DNA of 6,337 bases from Rhizobiaceae bacterium (GCA_020696915.1 JAJFMR010000179.1:1-6337); one strand, 5' to 3'; shown: positions 1 to 6,281, numbered from the stretch's first letter. The notes: generated from the sequence alone by a model not told the origin. A program made the numbers and translations.

Positions 1-19
1 TTCTTGCATCCAATGGAGA

Positions 20-38
20 TGGCAGGCAACTCCTGCCA
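20..38. repeat. Perfect 7-bp inverted repeat, 5-nt spacer
   Basis: TGGCAGG and CCTGCCA are exact reverse complements separated by CAACT. No T-run follows (the next bases are AATGCGGG), so it does not look like an intrinsic terminator. It could be a binding site for a dimeric repressor or activator, or the remnant hairpin of an upstream transcript. Repeats of this length do occur by chance in GC-rich DNA. Confidence 0.4.
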
Positions 39-63
39 ATGCGGGCTTGGCCGTCAGCCTGCA

Positions 64-221
64 GAGCAGGGCCAAATGTCGGTTCGGTGCTGCCCGATTT
101 TGCCGAAACCCGGCTGGCGCCCCGTCTGTTTCGGGCCGAGCGCGCCAGCCAGGCGGATCGCACCTGACGCCGTCCGGCCGTGTTGAGCTACCGCTCCAAA
201 GCCCCGCTGCCGGCCCTGCTC
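64..221. repeat. 10-bp long-range inverted repeat pair
   Basis: GAGCAGGGCC at 64-73 is the exact reverse complement of GGCCCTGCTC at 212-221, with 138 nt between the arms. If transcribed, the arms could form a closing helix around the inner repeats at 103-150. As DNA they could equally be chance or an old duplication. No direct repeats flank the arms and no transposase lies between them, so they are not insertion-sequence ends. Confidence 0.3.
103..150. repeat. Two interleaved inverted repeats, pseudoknot-like order
   Basis: CCGAAAC (103-109) pairs with GTTTCGG (128-134), and GGCTGGCGC (112-120) pairs with GCGCCAGCC (142-150). The order is arm 1, arm 2, arm 1', arm 2', so in RNA the helices would form an H-type pseudoknot or exclude each other as alternative hairpins. 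A smaller CCCG/CGGG stem (121-124 with 132-135) can nest in the 112-150 hairpin. There is no T-run, so this is not a standard terminator. The likely operon promoter lies downstream at 259, so any RNA role needs transcription from further upstream or from the other strand. Confidence 0.3.
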
Positions 222-237
222 GGTGCCAGACGGCAGC
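206..237. repeat. 7-bp inverted repeat, 18-nt loop
   Basis: GCTGCCG at 206-212 is the reverse complement of CGGCAGC at 231-237. The right arm shares its last two bases with the neighbouring dyad at 236-257, and the left arm overlaps the 212-221 arm by one base. Pairing here would therefore compete with those repeats. The repeat is weak evidence alone but adds to the dyad cluster upstream of the promoter. Confidence 0.25.
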
Positions 238-257
238 CTCGTGACCGCACACGAGGC
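236..257. promoter_or_regulatory. Candidate operator: perfect 8-bp dyad beside the -35 box
   Basis: GCCTCGTG (236-243) and CACGAGGC (250-257) are exact reverse complements around a 6-nt centre, ACCGCA. The right arm ends one base before the TTGACA hexamer at 259. A symmetric 22-bp site touching the -35 box is a typical place for a dimeric regulator to control a solute-uptake operon. GntR, LacI, IclR and LysR proteins are common choices for such operons, but none is encoded in the window and the dyad does not match an operator I can name. A hairpin in an upstream transcript is the alternative. Confidence 0.45.
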
Positions 258-258
258 G

Positions 259-286
259 TTGACACACGCCCGCCGCCCGATACCTT
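259..286 (+). promoter_or_regulatory. Candidate sigma-70 promoter of the transporter operon
   Basis: A perfect TTGACA -35 hexamer lies at 259-264. The -10 is weak: TACCTT at 281-286 with a 16-nt spacer matches three of six consensus positions, and GATACC at 279-284 with a 14-nt spacer does no better. Relaxed -10 boxes are common in alphaproteobacteria. Transcription would begin near 293, giving a leader of about 40 nt that includes the ribosome-binding site at 314-322. That agrees with translation starting at 332 rather than at the TTG at 299. The weak -10 together with the adjoining dyad would suit a promoter that needs an activator. Confidence 0.4.
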
Positions 287-313
287 CAAGAAAGGAGATT
301 GATAACTGATACC

Positions 314-322
314 AAGGGAGGA
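314..322 (+). promoter_or_regulatory. Ribosome-binding site for the substrate-binding protein
   Basis: AAGGGAGGA is a near-complete Shine-Dalgarno sequence and lies 9 nt before the GTG at 332. It decides the start. The in-frame TTG at 326 is only 3 nt from it, and the in-frame TTG at 299 lies before it, only 1 nt after another purine run (AAAGGAG, 291-297), which is too close for normal initiation. The ATG at 322 is in a different frame. Confidence 0.65.
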
Positions 323-331
323 TGGTTGGCC

Positions 332-1885
332 GTGACCGTCACTGGATCGAGACTTCCGCAAACCATATGCCTCCCAAGGCGGGAAGTGCTGAAGGGGGGC
401 GCCGGACTTGCCGGGCTTTTGATGCTTGGGACGGCCCCCGCCCGGGCGCAGGGCACGCCGGTCTCCGGCGGCACGCTGCGCATCGCCCAAGGGACCGACG
501 CGCAGCCCAAGAACGCCCTGGCCGGACGGGCCGGCAACAACAGCTGGCGGCACAATGTCTTCGACACGCTGACCGTGCTCGATTCCACCACCGGCGAACC
601 GCGTCCGATCCTTGCGACCGAATGGTCGTCGTCGGAGGACGGCAAGAGCTTCGTCATCAGGCTTCGCGAAGGGGTGACCTTCCACTCTGGCCGGCCGTTT
701 ACCGCCGAGGACGTCGTCTTCACGCTCGAACAGGTGAAGGTCCCCGAGAACGCGTCTCAAATGCGTCCGATCGTCATGGGTTACACCTCCGTCGAGGCGA
801 CCGGGACGCACGAGGTCACGATTACGTCCGACAAGCCGGTGGCTCCCCGCATCTTCGACGTCTTTCAGCTGGCGGTCATCCTCGACAAGGACACGATGAG
901 CGGGCTCGCCGACGGCAGCAAGGTGATCGGCACCGGTCCCTACCGCTGGGCGGATTGGGTGCCCGGAGCCAGCTTCCGTCTCGAGCGCAACGATGCGTAC
1001 TGGGGCGAGAAGCCGCATCTGGATGCAGTCGACGTATCCGTCATCACGGATCCGACGGCGATGGCCAACGCGGTGCGCGGCCGCGCCGACCTGGTGCTGG
1101 CGATGACCCCGCGAGATGCCGCAATGTTCAGCGGCGATCCGTCCATCGAACTCTTCCAGAGCCCCGGAGGCCAGATTTTTCCGCTCGGCCTCAATGTCAC
1201 CGCGCCTCCCTTCGACAAAAAGGAGGTGCGCCACGCGGTCGGTTTCGCCATCGACCGCCAGCGAATCGTCGACCAGCTCTTCAACGGCGTCGGCGACGGC
1301 AGCCCTCTCTGGTGGCCGTCCAATGTCCCCGGCATGACGGATGCGCACACCTCGTACTACAAGTACGATCCCGAACGGGCCAGAAAGATGATCGCGGATG
1401 CCGGCGCCGCGGGAGCTGAGGTCGAAATGACCGTCATCGGCCTTGCCCCGGTGCCGGCCCTCTACGAGATCGTGCAGAACAATTTGCGCGAAGTCGGGCT
1501 GGCGCCGACCGGAGGCGTCGTCGAGACCGCGGCCTTCGACCAGCGTCAGCTCGCTGGCGATCTCGGACCGGCCTTCATGCAGATCCACGGGCTGCAGGGG
1601 TTCTCGGCGGCAACGCTTGCGGATGCTCTTCCCGCCTTGCGCGACGAAAACCCCTCCAAATTCAATCCACCGGAATACCGCCAATTGAAGGACAAGGTGC
1701 AGGCCGCGACCGGCGACGACTACGCCGCCGCCATGCGCGAGCTCGCGGAGTTCATGCTCGACGCGGCCTTCAGCCACATTCTCGTCCACACCTACCCGCT
1801 CAACGCGAAATCGGCGCGCGTGCAGGGATTGGTGTACGACAACGTCGGCTATCTGCATTTGTCGGGAGCCTGGATCGGCGCCTGA
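332..1885 (+). CDS. Tat-exported substrate-binding protein, SBP family 5 ABC importer
   Basis: This is the periplasmic solute-binding protein of a peptide/opine/nickel-type importer (DppA/OppA fold, SBP_bac_5); it captures the solute and delivers it to the permeases. With the GTG start it has 517 residues, normal for the family. Residues 1-39 form a twin-arginine signal: R16-R17 in PRREVLKGG, then a hydrophobic stretch and an ARA cleavage site before Q40. There is no lipobox Cys, so the mature protein should be free in the periplasm. The family signature lies at about residues 92-132 (PILATEW, then DGK, LREGVTFH and AEDVVFTLE). A second conserved block around VRHAVGFAIDRQRIVDQLF follows the APPFDKKE loop. 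An upstream in-frame TTG at 299 would add 11 residues, but the Shine-Dalgarno spacing favours 332. Its stop is one base before the first permease. The ligand cannot be read from sequence; the sulfatase in the same operon hints at a sulfated or similar ester. Confidence 0.92.
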   Translation: MTVTGSRLPQTICLPRREVLKGGAGLAGLLMLGTAPARAQGTPVSGGTLRIAQGTDAQPKNALAGRAGNNSWRHNVFDTLTVLDSTTGEPRPILATEWSSSEDGKSFVIRLREGVTFHSGRPFTAEDVVFTLEQVKVPENASQMRPIVMGYTSVEATGTHEVTITSDKPVAPRIFDVFQLAVILDKDTMSGLADGSKVIGTGPYRWADWVPGASFRLERNDAYWGEKPHLDAVDVSVITDPTAMANAVRGRADLVLAMTPRDAAMFSGDPSIELFQSPGGQIFPLGLNVTAPPFDKKEVRHAVGFAIDRQRIVDQLFNGVGDGSPLWWPSNVPGMTDAHTSYYKYDPERARKMIADAGAAGAEVEMTVIGLAPVPALYEIVQNNLREVGLAPTGGVVETAAFDQRQLAGDLGPAFMQIHGLQGFSAATLADALPALRDENPSKFNPPEYRQLKDKVQAATGDDYAAAMRELAEFMLDAAFSHILVHTYPLNAKSARVQGLVYDNVGYLHLSGAWIGA

Positions 1886-1886
1886 C

Positions 1887-2837
1887 GTGCTGGGCTTTCT
1901 GGCTCGAAGGCTGCCCTCGGTAGCCTTGATGCTGCTCGTGACCTCGATCGTGGCCTTCCTGCTGCCGAGGCTGGGGGGCGGCGATCCCGCGCTCGTGGTC
2001 GCCGGCTCCGACGCCACGGCCGAGCAGGTCGAGGCGGTTCGCGTCAGCATGGGACTCGACCGGCCGCTGGTCGTCCAGTACGTGGACTGGCTCAGCGGGG
2101 TGCTGACCGGCGACCTCGGCACCTCGCTGATCAGCAATCGTCCGATCGCACAGCTCATCCTCTCGCGGCTGGGCAGCACGCTCGAGTTGGCGATCTCGGC
2201 CACCATCCTGATGGTGATGTTCGGATTTGCCCTCGGTATCCTCGCCGGCTCGACCAGGCGAGGGGTCGGGCGGGCGGTGCTTGACGCAGTGCTCGGCGCC
2301 CTGGTTGCGACCCCGCCGCACGTCACCGGGCTGATCCTGATCCTGGCGCTCGGCATCGCCTGGCGGCTGCTGCCGATATCCGGCGAGGTTTCGATCCTCG
2401 TCGACCCTGCGACGGCTCTGTCCTATCTCGTGCTGCCGGCTTTCGCTCTCGCCTTGCCGCAGGCCGGGACGATCGCGCGGCTGATCCAGGCGCGCATGTA
2501 CCAGGTTCAGCAGGAAGAGTTCGTCGATCTCGCTCGCGCCAAGGGGGTGCCGCCGCGGCGCATCGCCATCTCTCACGTGCTGCGAAACTCGATGGGAACG
2601 GCAATCGTCGCCACCGGCATCCGGGTCGGAGAACTGCTGGCGGGAGCTGTCGTCATGGAAGCGATCTTCGGGCGCAACGGGCTGGGCCTGATGGCGGTCG
2701 ACGCGGTGAGCTCGCGCGACTACGAGGTCGTGCAGGTCCTGGTCCTGGGCGCCGTGGTCATCGCCGTCGTCGTCCATCTTTTCTCGGAGATGCTGCTCGC
2801 CGCCCTCGACCCGCGCATCAGGCTGGACCTCTCTTGA
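1887..2837 (+). CDS. ABC transporter permease, DppB type
   Basis: This is one of the two inner-membrane subunits forming the import channel. The 316-residue protein matches the DppB/OppB/GsiC branch of the binding-protein-dependent permease family. It has an N-terminal membrane segment (about 10-27) and a periplasmic stretch with GDPALVVAG and a GLDRPLVVQYVDWL-like block (about 32-69). Next come the GDLGTSL motif (75-81) and further membrane segments near 99-120, 134-158, 176-196, 236-258 and 283-305. The cytoplasmic EAA loop that docks onto the ATPase lies at about 211-235 (DLARAKGVPPRR, then HVLRNS). It starts at GTG one base after the binding-protein stop. I see no strong Shine-Dalgarno at the right distance, so coupling to the upstream gene is likely. 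Its TGA overlaps the next start in a TTGA junction. Peptide versus other substrate specificity cannot be assigned. Confidence 0.93.
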   Translation: MLGFLARRLPSVALMLLVTSIVAFLLPRLGGGDPALVVAGSDATAEQVEAVRVSMGLDRPLVVQYVDWLSGVLTGDLGTSLISNRPIAQLILSRLGSTLELAISATILMVMFGFALGILAGSTRRGVGRAVLDAVLGALVATPPHVTGLILILALGIAWRLLPISGEVSILVDPATALSYLVLPAFALALPQAGTIARLIQARMYQVQQEEFVDLARAKGVPPRRIAISHVLRNSMGTAIVATGIRVGELLAGAVVMEAIFGRNGLGLMAVDAVSSRDYEVVQVLVLGAVVIAVVVHLFSEMLLAALDPRIRLDLS

Positions 2838-3718
2838 GTGCCGGCGGCACCTCGACAGCGCGACCTGTTCGCCGCGTGGTTTACGGCGAGCGCCTGCGGC
2901 GCTACCTGGGAGCGTTCGCCACCCCCAGGTTTCATGCCGGCGGCGGGTTGCTGCTCGTGCTCACGATGGCAGCCCTGGCGGCGCCGCTCATCTTCCCCGG
3001 GGGCGTCGATCAGCAGTCGCGTGACAGCTTCCTGCCGCCCTCTCCCGGGCACCCGTTCGGCACCGACGAACTCGGCCGCGACATCTTCGTGCGCTGCGTC
3101 TATGCATTGCGAATCTCGATCAGCCTCGTCGTCGTGGCGGTTCCGCTGGCGATGGTCGTCGGCACGCTGATGGGCCTGGCCGGCGCGGTTTCATCCCGCT
3201 TGGGCGATGCCTTCCAGCGTCTTTTCGACATCATCCTCGGCTTCCCGAGCATCGTGCTCGGCATCTGCATCGTCATCATCATGGGGCCGGGCTGGGCATC
3301 GCTGGCGGTCACCATCGTCATCTTCTCGCTGCCGCAGTTCGGGCGGCTCGCCCGGGCCCAGCTTCTGTCTGAGATGGGACGGGAATACGTTCTGGCCGCA
3401 CGTGTGCTGGGCGTCGGCAAGGGCCGCATCATGCTCCGCCACATCCTGCCCAATACGCTCGAACCGCTGTTCGTCCAGATGTCGCTGTCGATGATCGCCG
3501 GAATATTCCTCGAGGCGGCACTGTCGATCGTCGGCCTTGGCATTCAACCGCCCACGCCATCGCTCGGCACGCTGCTCAATGTCGGCATCCGCTACGTATA
3601 CGCCCAGCCGATGTATACCGGCGGGCCCGTGATCATGCTCTTGCTCCTGGCCGTCGCCTTCAACCTGATCGCCGACGCGCTGAATGCCGCGGTCCTGAAG
3701 ACGAGGTCGGAAGCGTGA
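2834..3718 (+). CDS. ABC transporter permease, DppC type
   Basis: This second channel subunit (294 residues) is of DppC/OppC/GsiD type. A cytoplasmic N-terminus rich in Arg precedes the first membrane segment (about 36-54). The branch hallmark HPFGTDELGRDIF lies at 73-85. Further hydrophobic segments follow near 94-116, 134-166, 212-235 and 264-285. The EAA loop for ATPase docking is at about 185-207 (LAARVLGVGKGRI, then HILPN). I chose the TTG start because it overlaps the previous stop (TTGA) and has a modest purine patch (AGGCTGGA, 2820-2827) upstream. A GTG at 2876 would drop 14 residues but has no ribosome-binding site. The gene end overlaps the ATPase start by 4 nt. The pairing with the DppB-type gene just before is the standard order for this importer class. 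Confidence 0.93.
   Translation: MSAGGTSTARPVRRVVYGERLRRYLGAFATPRFHAGGGLLLVLTMAALAAPLIFPGGVDQQSRDSFLPPSPGHPFGTDELGRDIFVRCVYALRISISLVVVAVPLAMVVGTLMGLAGAVSSRLGDAFQRLFDIILGFPSIVLGICIVIIMGPGWASLAVTIVIFSLPQFGRLARAQLLSEMGREYVLAARVLGVGKGRIMLRHILPNTLEPLFVQMSLSMIAGIFLEAALSIVGLGIQPPTPSLGTLLNVGIRYVYAQPMYTGGPVIMLLLLAVAFNLIADALNAAVLKTRSEA
3703..3706 (+). promoter_or_regulatory. Internal ribosome-binding site for the ATPase gene
   Basis: GAGG sits 8 nt before the GTG at 3715, inside the end of the second permease gene. It supports the GTGA-overlapping start for the ATPase, whose first residues (TAPLLEVRELVTEF) already belong to the nucleotide-binding domain. Confidence 0.45.
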
Positions 3719-5796
3719 CCGCACCTCTTCTCGAGGTTCGCGAACTCGTCACCGAGTTCGCTGGCGCGGGGCGACGGCTTCGCGCCCTGCATGAGGTGAG
3801 CTTCGGCGTCGAGGCGGGGAGCATTCTCGGAATCGTCGGCGAATCGGGTTCGGGCAAGTCGCTGACCGCCCGTTCGATCATGCGGATGGTGCCCGAACCC
3901 GGCGCCATAACCGGCGGTCAGGTCATTTTCGCGGGCCGCGATCTTACGCAGCTGTCGGAAGACGAGATGCGCACCATCCGCGGCCGCGAGATCGCCATGG
4001 TGTTCCAGGACCCGCAAGCCGCCTTGAACCCGGTCAAGACCGTCGGCTGGCAGATCGAGGAAGCACTGGTCGTCCACGGCGTTTCCGCACGAAAAGCCCG
4101 GGAACGCACACTCGAGTTGCTGCGTCAGGTGGGCATCCCCGATCCCGAAGCGCGCGTCGACGAATTCCCGCACCAGTTCTCCGGCGGCATGCGCCAGCGC
4201 GTGGTGATCGCCATCGCCATCGCCAACGCGGCACCGCTCATCGTCGCAGACGAACCGACCACGGCCCTCGATGTCACCATCCAGGCGCAGGTGCTCCGCC
4301 TTCTCGTTGACCTGCGCGAGCGGCTCGGCGCAACGATTATCCTGATCACCCACGACATGGGCGTGGTTGCCGAACTCTGCAACGACCTCGTCGTCATGTA
4401 TGGCGGCCGTGTCGTGGAGCGGGGCCGGACCGCCGATATCTTTGCCGCGCCGCAACATCCATACACGCGGGCCCTGCTGCGCTCGATGCCGAAGATCGAC
4501 GGTGATGTGCGGGAACGCCTGTCGGCCGTTCCGGGCGCCACGCCCGATCTGTCCCGCCTGCCTCCCGGCTGCGCCTTCCATCCGCGCTGCTCCCTGGCGG
4601 AAGCCGTCTGCCGCAGCGAGGTGCCGCCGCTGGCCGTCGTGCCCCAGCGCCCGCAGAACCGCTCGGCCTGCCATGTTGCCCTGCGCGAGGGACGGCTGCC
4701 CGCCGAGCCCCGGCATGACGATGCGCAGCCCGCCGGACGGAGACCCGCGTTGGAGCAGCCGATTCTCGAACTGCACGATGTCAGGGTCAACTTCGGCTCG
4801 CGCCGGATGCTGTTCAGGCGTACGGCACCGTTGCTGGCGGTCGATGGCGTCAGCCTGTCGGTTCGGCCGGGCGAAACCCTCGGCCTGGTCGGCGAATCTG
4901 GCTGCGGCAAAACCACCCTGTCGCGCGCCATCGTCGGCCTGAACCTCCCCAGCGAAGGACGTATCATTCTCAAGGGCGAGGACGTGACCTCCTTCGACGA
5001 GACCGCATCGGCGCGCGTCCGCAAAACCGTTCAGTATGTCTTCCAGGACCCTTATGCCTCGCTAAACCCGCGCCTGACCATTCGCCAGATCCTGTCGGAG
5101 GCCCTGGAGATGCGGGGCGTCGCCCGGGCCGAACGCGAAGTCGAGGCACGCAAGCTGCTCGGGCTGGTGGGGCTCGATCCGGACTATCTCGGCCGTTATC
5201 CCCGCGCTTTTTCCGGAGGCCAACGCCAGCGTATCGGGATCGCCCGCGCGCTCGCGGTCGAGCCACAAGTGCTGATCTGCGACGAACCGGTGTCGGCGCT
5301 GGACGTTTCGATCCAGGCGCAGGTGATCAACGTGCTGGCCGACCTGCGCGACCGGCTGGGTCTGGCGGTGCTATTCATCGCCCACGATCTCGCCGTCGTC
5401 CGCCACCTCAGCGACCGGGTGGCCGTGATGTATCTCGGCCGCATCGTCGAGGAGGGGCCAGCCGCCGAGATTTATGCGCGGCCGCTCCATCCCTATACGG
5501 CAGTACTCATGTCCTCGACGCCGCGCCCGGTGCCTGACCCGCAGGCGATGGCGCGCAAGGTGATCCTGCGCGGTGACGTACCCAGTCCGCGCAATCCCCC
5601 GAGCGGCTGCCGGTTTCGGACCCGCTGTCCGATCGGACCGCTGGCTGATCCATCGCGGCGGATATGCATCGAGCAGGATCCGGCGCTGGCCGGTGCGGGC
5701 GCCCACCGCTCGGCATGCCACTTTCCCGAAGACGCGGCGCGCGCCGCCAGCTCCGACAAAACGCTGGCAGCCGCAGAGGGGACGAGCACAGCATGA
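3715..5796 (+). CDS. Fused two-domain ABC transporter ATPase (DppD-DppF type)
   Basis: This 693-residue protein holds both ATP-hydrolysing domains that drive the importer, on the cytoplasmic face. Domain 1 has Walker A GESGSGKS (42-49), Q-loop Q98, signature FSGGMRQR (155-162), Walker B LIVADE (175-180) and switch His213. An oligopeptide-transporter C-terminal (oligo_HPY) segment follows, with Cys286, 292, 299 and 319. A polar, Pro/Arg-rich linker (about 323-347) leads to domain 2: Walker A GESGCGKT (393-400), Q444, signature FSGGQRQR (499-506), Walker B LICDE (520-524) and His557. A second oligo_HPY-like tail carries Cys632, 638, 651 and 668. Both sites look catalytically complete. Opp/Dpp systems usually encode these as two genes (DppD, DppF); fused versions such as GsiA are known, and this one is long because it keeps both tails. 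The GTG start overlaps the permease stop, and the TGA overlaps the sulfatase ATG. Confidence 0.95.
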   Translation: MTAPLLEVRELVTEFAGAGRRLRALHEVSFGVEAGSILGIVGESGSGKSLTARSIMRMVPEPGAITGGQVIFAGRDLTQLSEDEMRTIRGREIAMVFQDPQAALNPVKTVGWQIEEALVVHGVSARKARERTLELLRQVGIPDPEARVDEFPHQFSGGMRQRVVIAIAIANAAPLIVADEPTTALDVTIQAQVLRLLVDLRERLGATIILITHDMGVVAELCNDLVVMYGGRVVERGRTADIFAAPQHPYTRALLRSMPKIDGDVRERLSAVPGATPDLSRLPPGCAFHPRCSLAEAVCRSEVPPLAVVPQRPQNRSACHVALREGRLPAEPRHDDAQPAGRRPALEQPILELHDVRVNFGSRRMLFRRTAPLLAVDGVSLSVRPGETLGLVGESGCGKTTLSRAIVGLNLPSEGRIILKGEDVTSFDETASARVRKTVQYVFQDPYASLNPRLTIRQILSEALEMRGVARAEREVEARKLLGLVGLDPDYLGRYPRAFSGGQRQRIGIARALAVEPQVLICDEPVSALDVSIQAQVINVLADLRDRLGLAVLFIAHDLAVVRHLSDRVAVMYLGRIVEEGPAAEIYARPLHPYTAVLMSSTPRPVPDPQAMARKVILRGDVPSPRNPPSGCRFRTRCPIGPLADPSRRICIEQDPALAGAGAHRSACHFPEDAARAASSDKTLAAAEGTSTA
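5775..5782 (+). promoter_or_regulatory. Ribosome-binding site for the sulfatase
   Basis: AGAGGGGA lies 10 nt before the ATG at 5793, inside the last codons of the ATPase gene. It supports that ATG over the in-frame upstream extension that overlaps the ATPase gene. Confidence 0.5.
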
Positions 5797-6281
5797 GCAC
5801 GCGCGAACGGGAAAAGAGGCGGTCGCCACACATCCTCATCTTCAACCCCGATCAGTGGCGGGCCGACACGCTCGGCCACCTCGGTCACCCGGCAGCTGCG
5901 ACCCCTGCGCTCGATGCCTTCGTGCGCGACGAGGCCGTTTCCTTCGGCTGGGCCTTCTCGCAGGCGACCGTGTGCACGCCGAGCCGCTGCTCGTTCACGA
6001 CGGGACTCTACCCGCATGTCGAAGGACACCGTTCGCTCCATCACATGCTGCATCGCGACCGCGGCGAGCGGCATATGTTCCAGGTTCTGCGCGAGAACGG
6101 CTACTACGTCTGGTGGGGCGGAAAGAACGATCTGGTTCCCGGCGATGACCCGCCGGAGGGCCAGTGCGACGTCTATTTCCGGCCGGACGCCGCATTCTTC
6201 GCACGTCACGGCAGACCCCAGCCGGACCTCCACCAGACCGCCGACGCGTGGCGCGGCCCGCGCGACAGCGACCGGTATTAG
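5793..6281 (+). CDS. Sulfatase-superfamily hydrolase, cut by an in-frame TAG
   Basis: The product is the N-terminal part of a type I, formylglycine-dependent sulfatase/phosphonate monoester hydrolase-like enzyme, 162 residues to the TAG at 6279-6281. Full-length relatives have roughly 450-550 residues. Visible features are the metal-site DQWRAD motif (D20, Q21), the sulfatase signature CTPSRCSFTTG (61-71), whose Cys61 would be oxidised to formylglycine and whose Arg65 is the conserved partner, and a second block NGYYVWWGGKNDL (102-114) with the conserved Lys111. DQ in place of DD and GKND in place of GKWH point away from classical arylsulfatases and towards the phosphonate-monoesterase/choline-sulfatase side. 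No signal peptide is visible (the N-terminus is charged), so it should act in the cytoplasm. The start forms an ATGA overlap with the ATPase stop. The frame stays open after the TAG to the window edge, so this is a nonsense-mutated gene or a base-call error; a 162-residue product lacks the C-terminal metal ligands and should be inactive. Confidence 0.85.
   Translation: MSTREREKRRSPHILIFNPDQWRADTLGHLGHPAAATPALDAFVRDEAVSFGWAFSQATVCTPSRCSFTTGLYPHVEGHRSLHHMLHRDRGERHMFQVLRENGYYVWWGGKNDLVPGDDPPEGQCDVYFRPDAAFFARHGRPQPDLHQTADAWRGPRDSDRY

Larger units (their letters stand above)
1..331. other. Upstream non-coding region of the operon
   Basis: I see no convincing gene in this stretch. The short open frames here encode low-complexity Pro/Arg/Ala/Cys-rich peptides that resemble no family I know. 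The region instead holds several perfect inverted repeats (20-38, 64-73 with 212-221, 103-109 with 128-134, 112-120 with 142-150, 206-212 with 231-237, 236-243 with 250-257), a TTGACA hexamer at 259-264, and two purine-rich ribosome-binding-like stretches at 291-297 and 314-322. Bases 281-312 are clearly more A/T-rich than the surroundings, as expected of a promoter or translation-start zone. It probably contains the operon promoter and its control sites. Whether an upstream gene ends just before base 1 cannot be told. Confidence 0.7.

Noticed and set aside
20..150. Intrinsic terminators at the upstream dyads
   Set aside because: None of the stems at 20-38 or 103-150 is followed by a run of T on either strand in the expected place.
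64..221. Insertion-sequence or mobile-element ends
   Set aside because: The arms are only 10 bp, the interior is too short and has no transposase, and no flanking target duplications are seen.
4..244. Two short plus-strand open frames of 60-65 codons
   Set aside because: They have no ribosome-binding site, no family resemblance and biased Pro/Arg/Ala composition, and they span the inverted repeats and the candidate operator.
299..331. TTG at 299 as start of the binding protein
   Set aside because: The only Shine-Dalgarno-like run before it ends 1-2 nt away, too close to work. The added 11 residues would lengthen the region before the twin-Arg motif. A better-spaced site serves the GTG at 332.
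322..1419. ATG at 322 opening a 365-codon frame
   Set aside because: It is in a different frame from the family 5 binding protein, the product is Arg-rich and unrecognisable, and the Shine-Dalgarno abuts the ATG with no spacer.
188..2356. Very long open frame (722 codons) on the minus strand
   Set aside because: It lies antisense to the binding protein and the first permease. Its translation is Arg/His/Gly/Asp-rich, with no recognisable domain or membrane pattern. Such frames are common opposite genes with G/C-rich third positions.
3592..4776. 394-codon open frame on the minus strand
   Set aside because: It is antisense to the ATPase gene, whose Walker A, signature and Walker B motifs are all intact on the plus strand. 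The antisense product shows no family features.
6148..6281. Frameshift as the cause of the sulfatase truncation
   Set aside because: The same frame carries family-like residues on both sides of the TAG, so a single base substitution is enough. Other frames show no continuation of the family.
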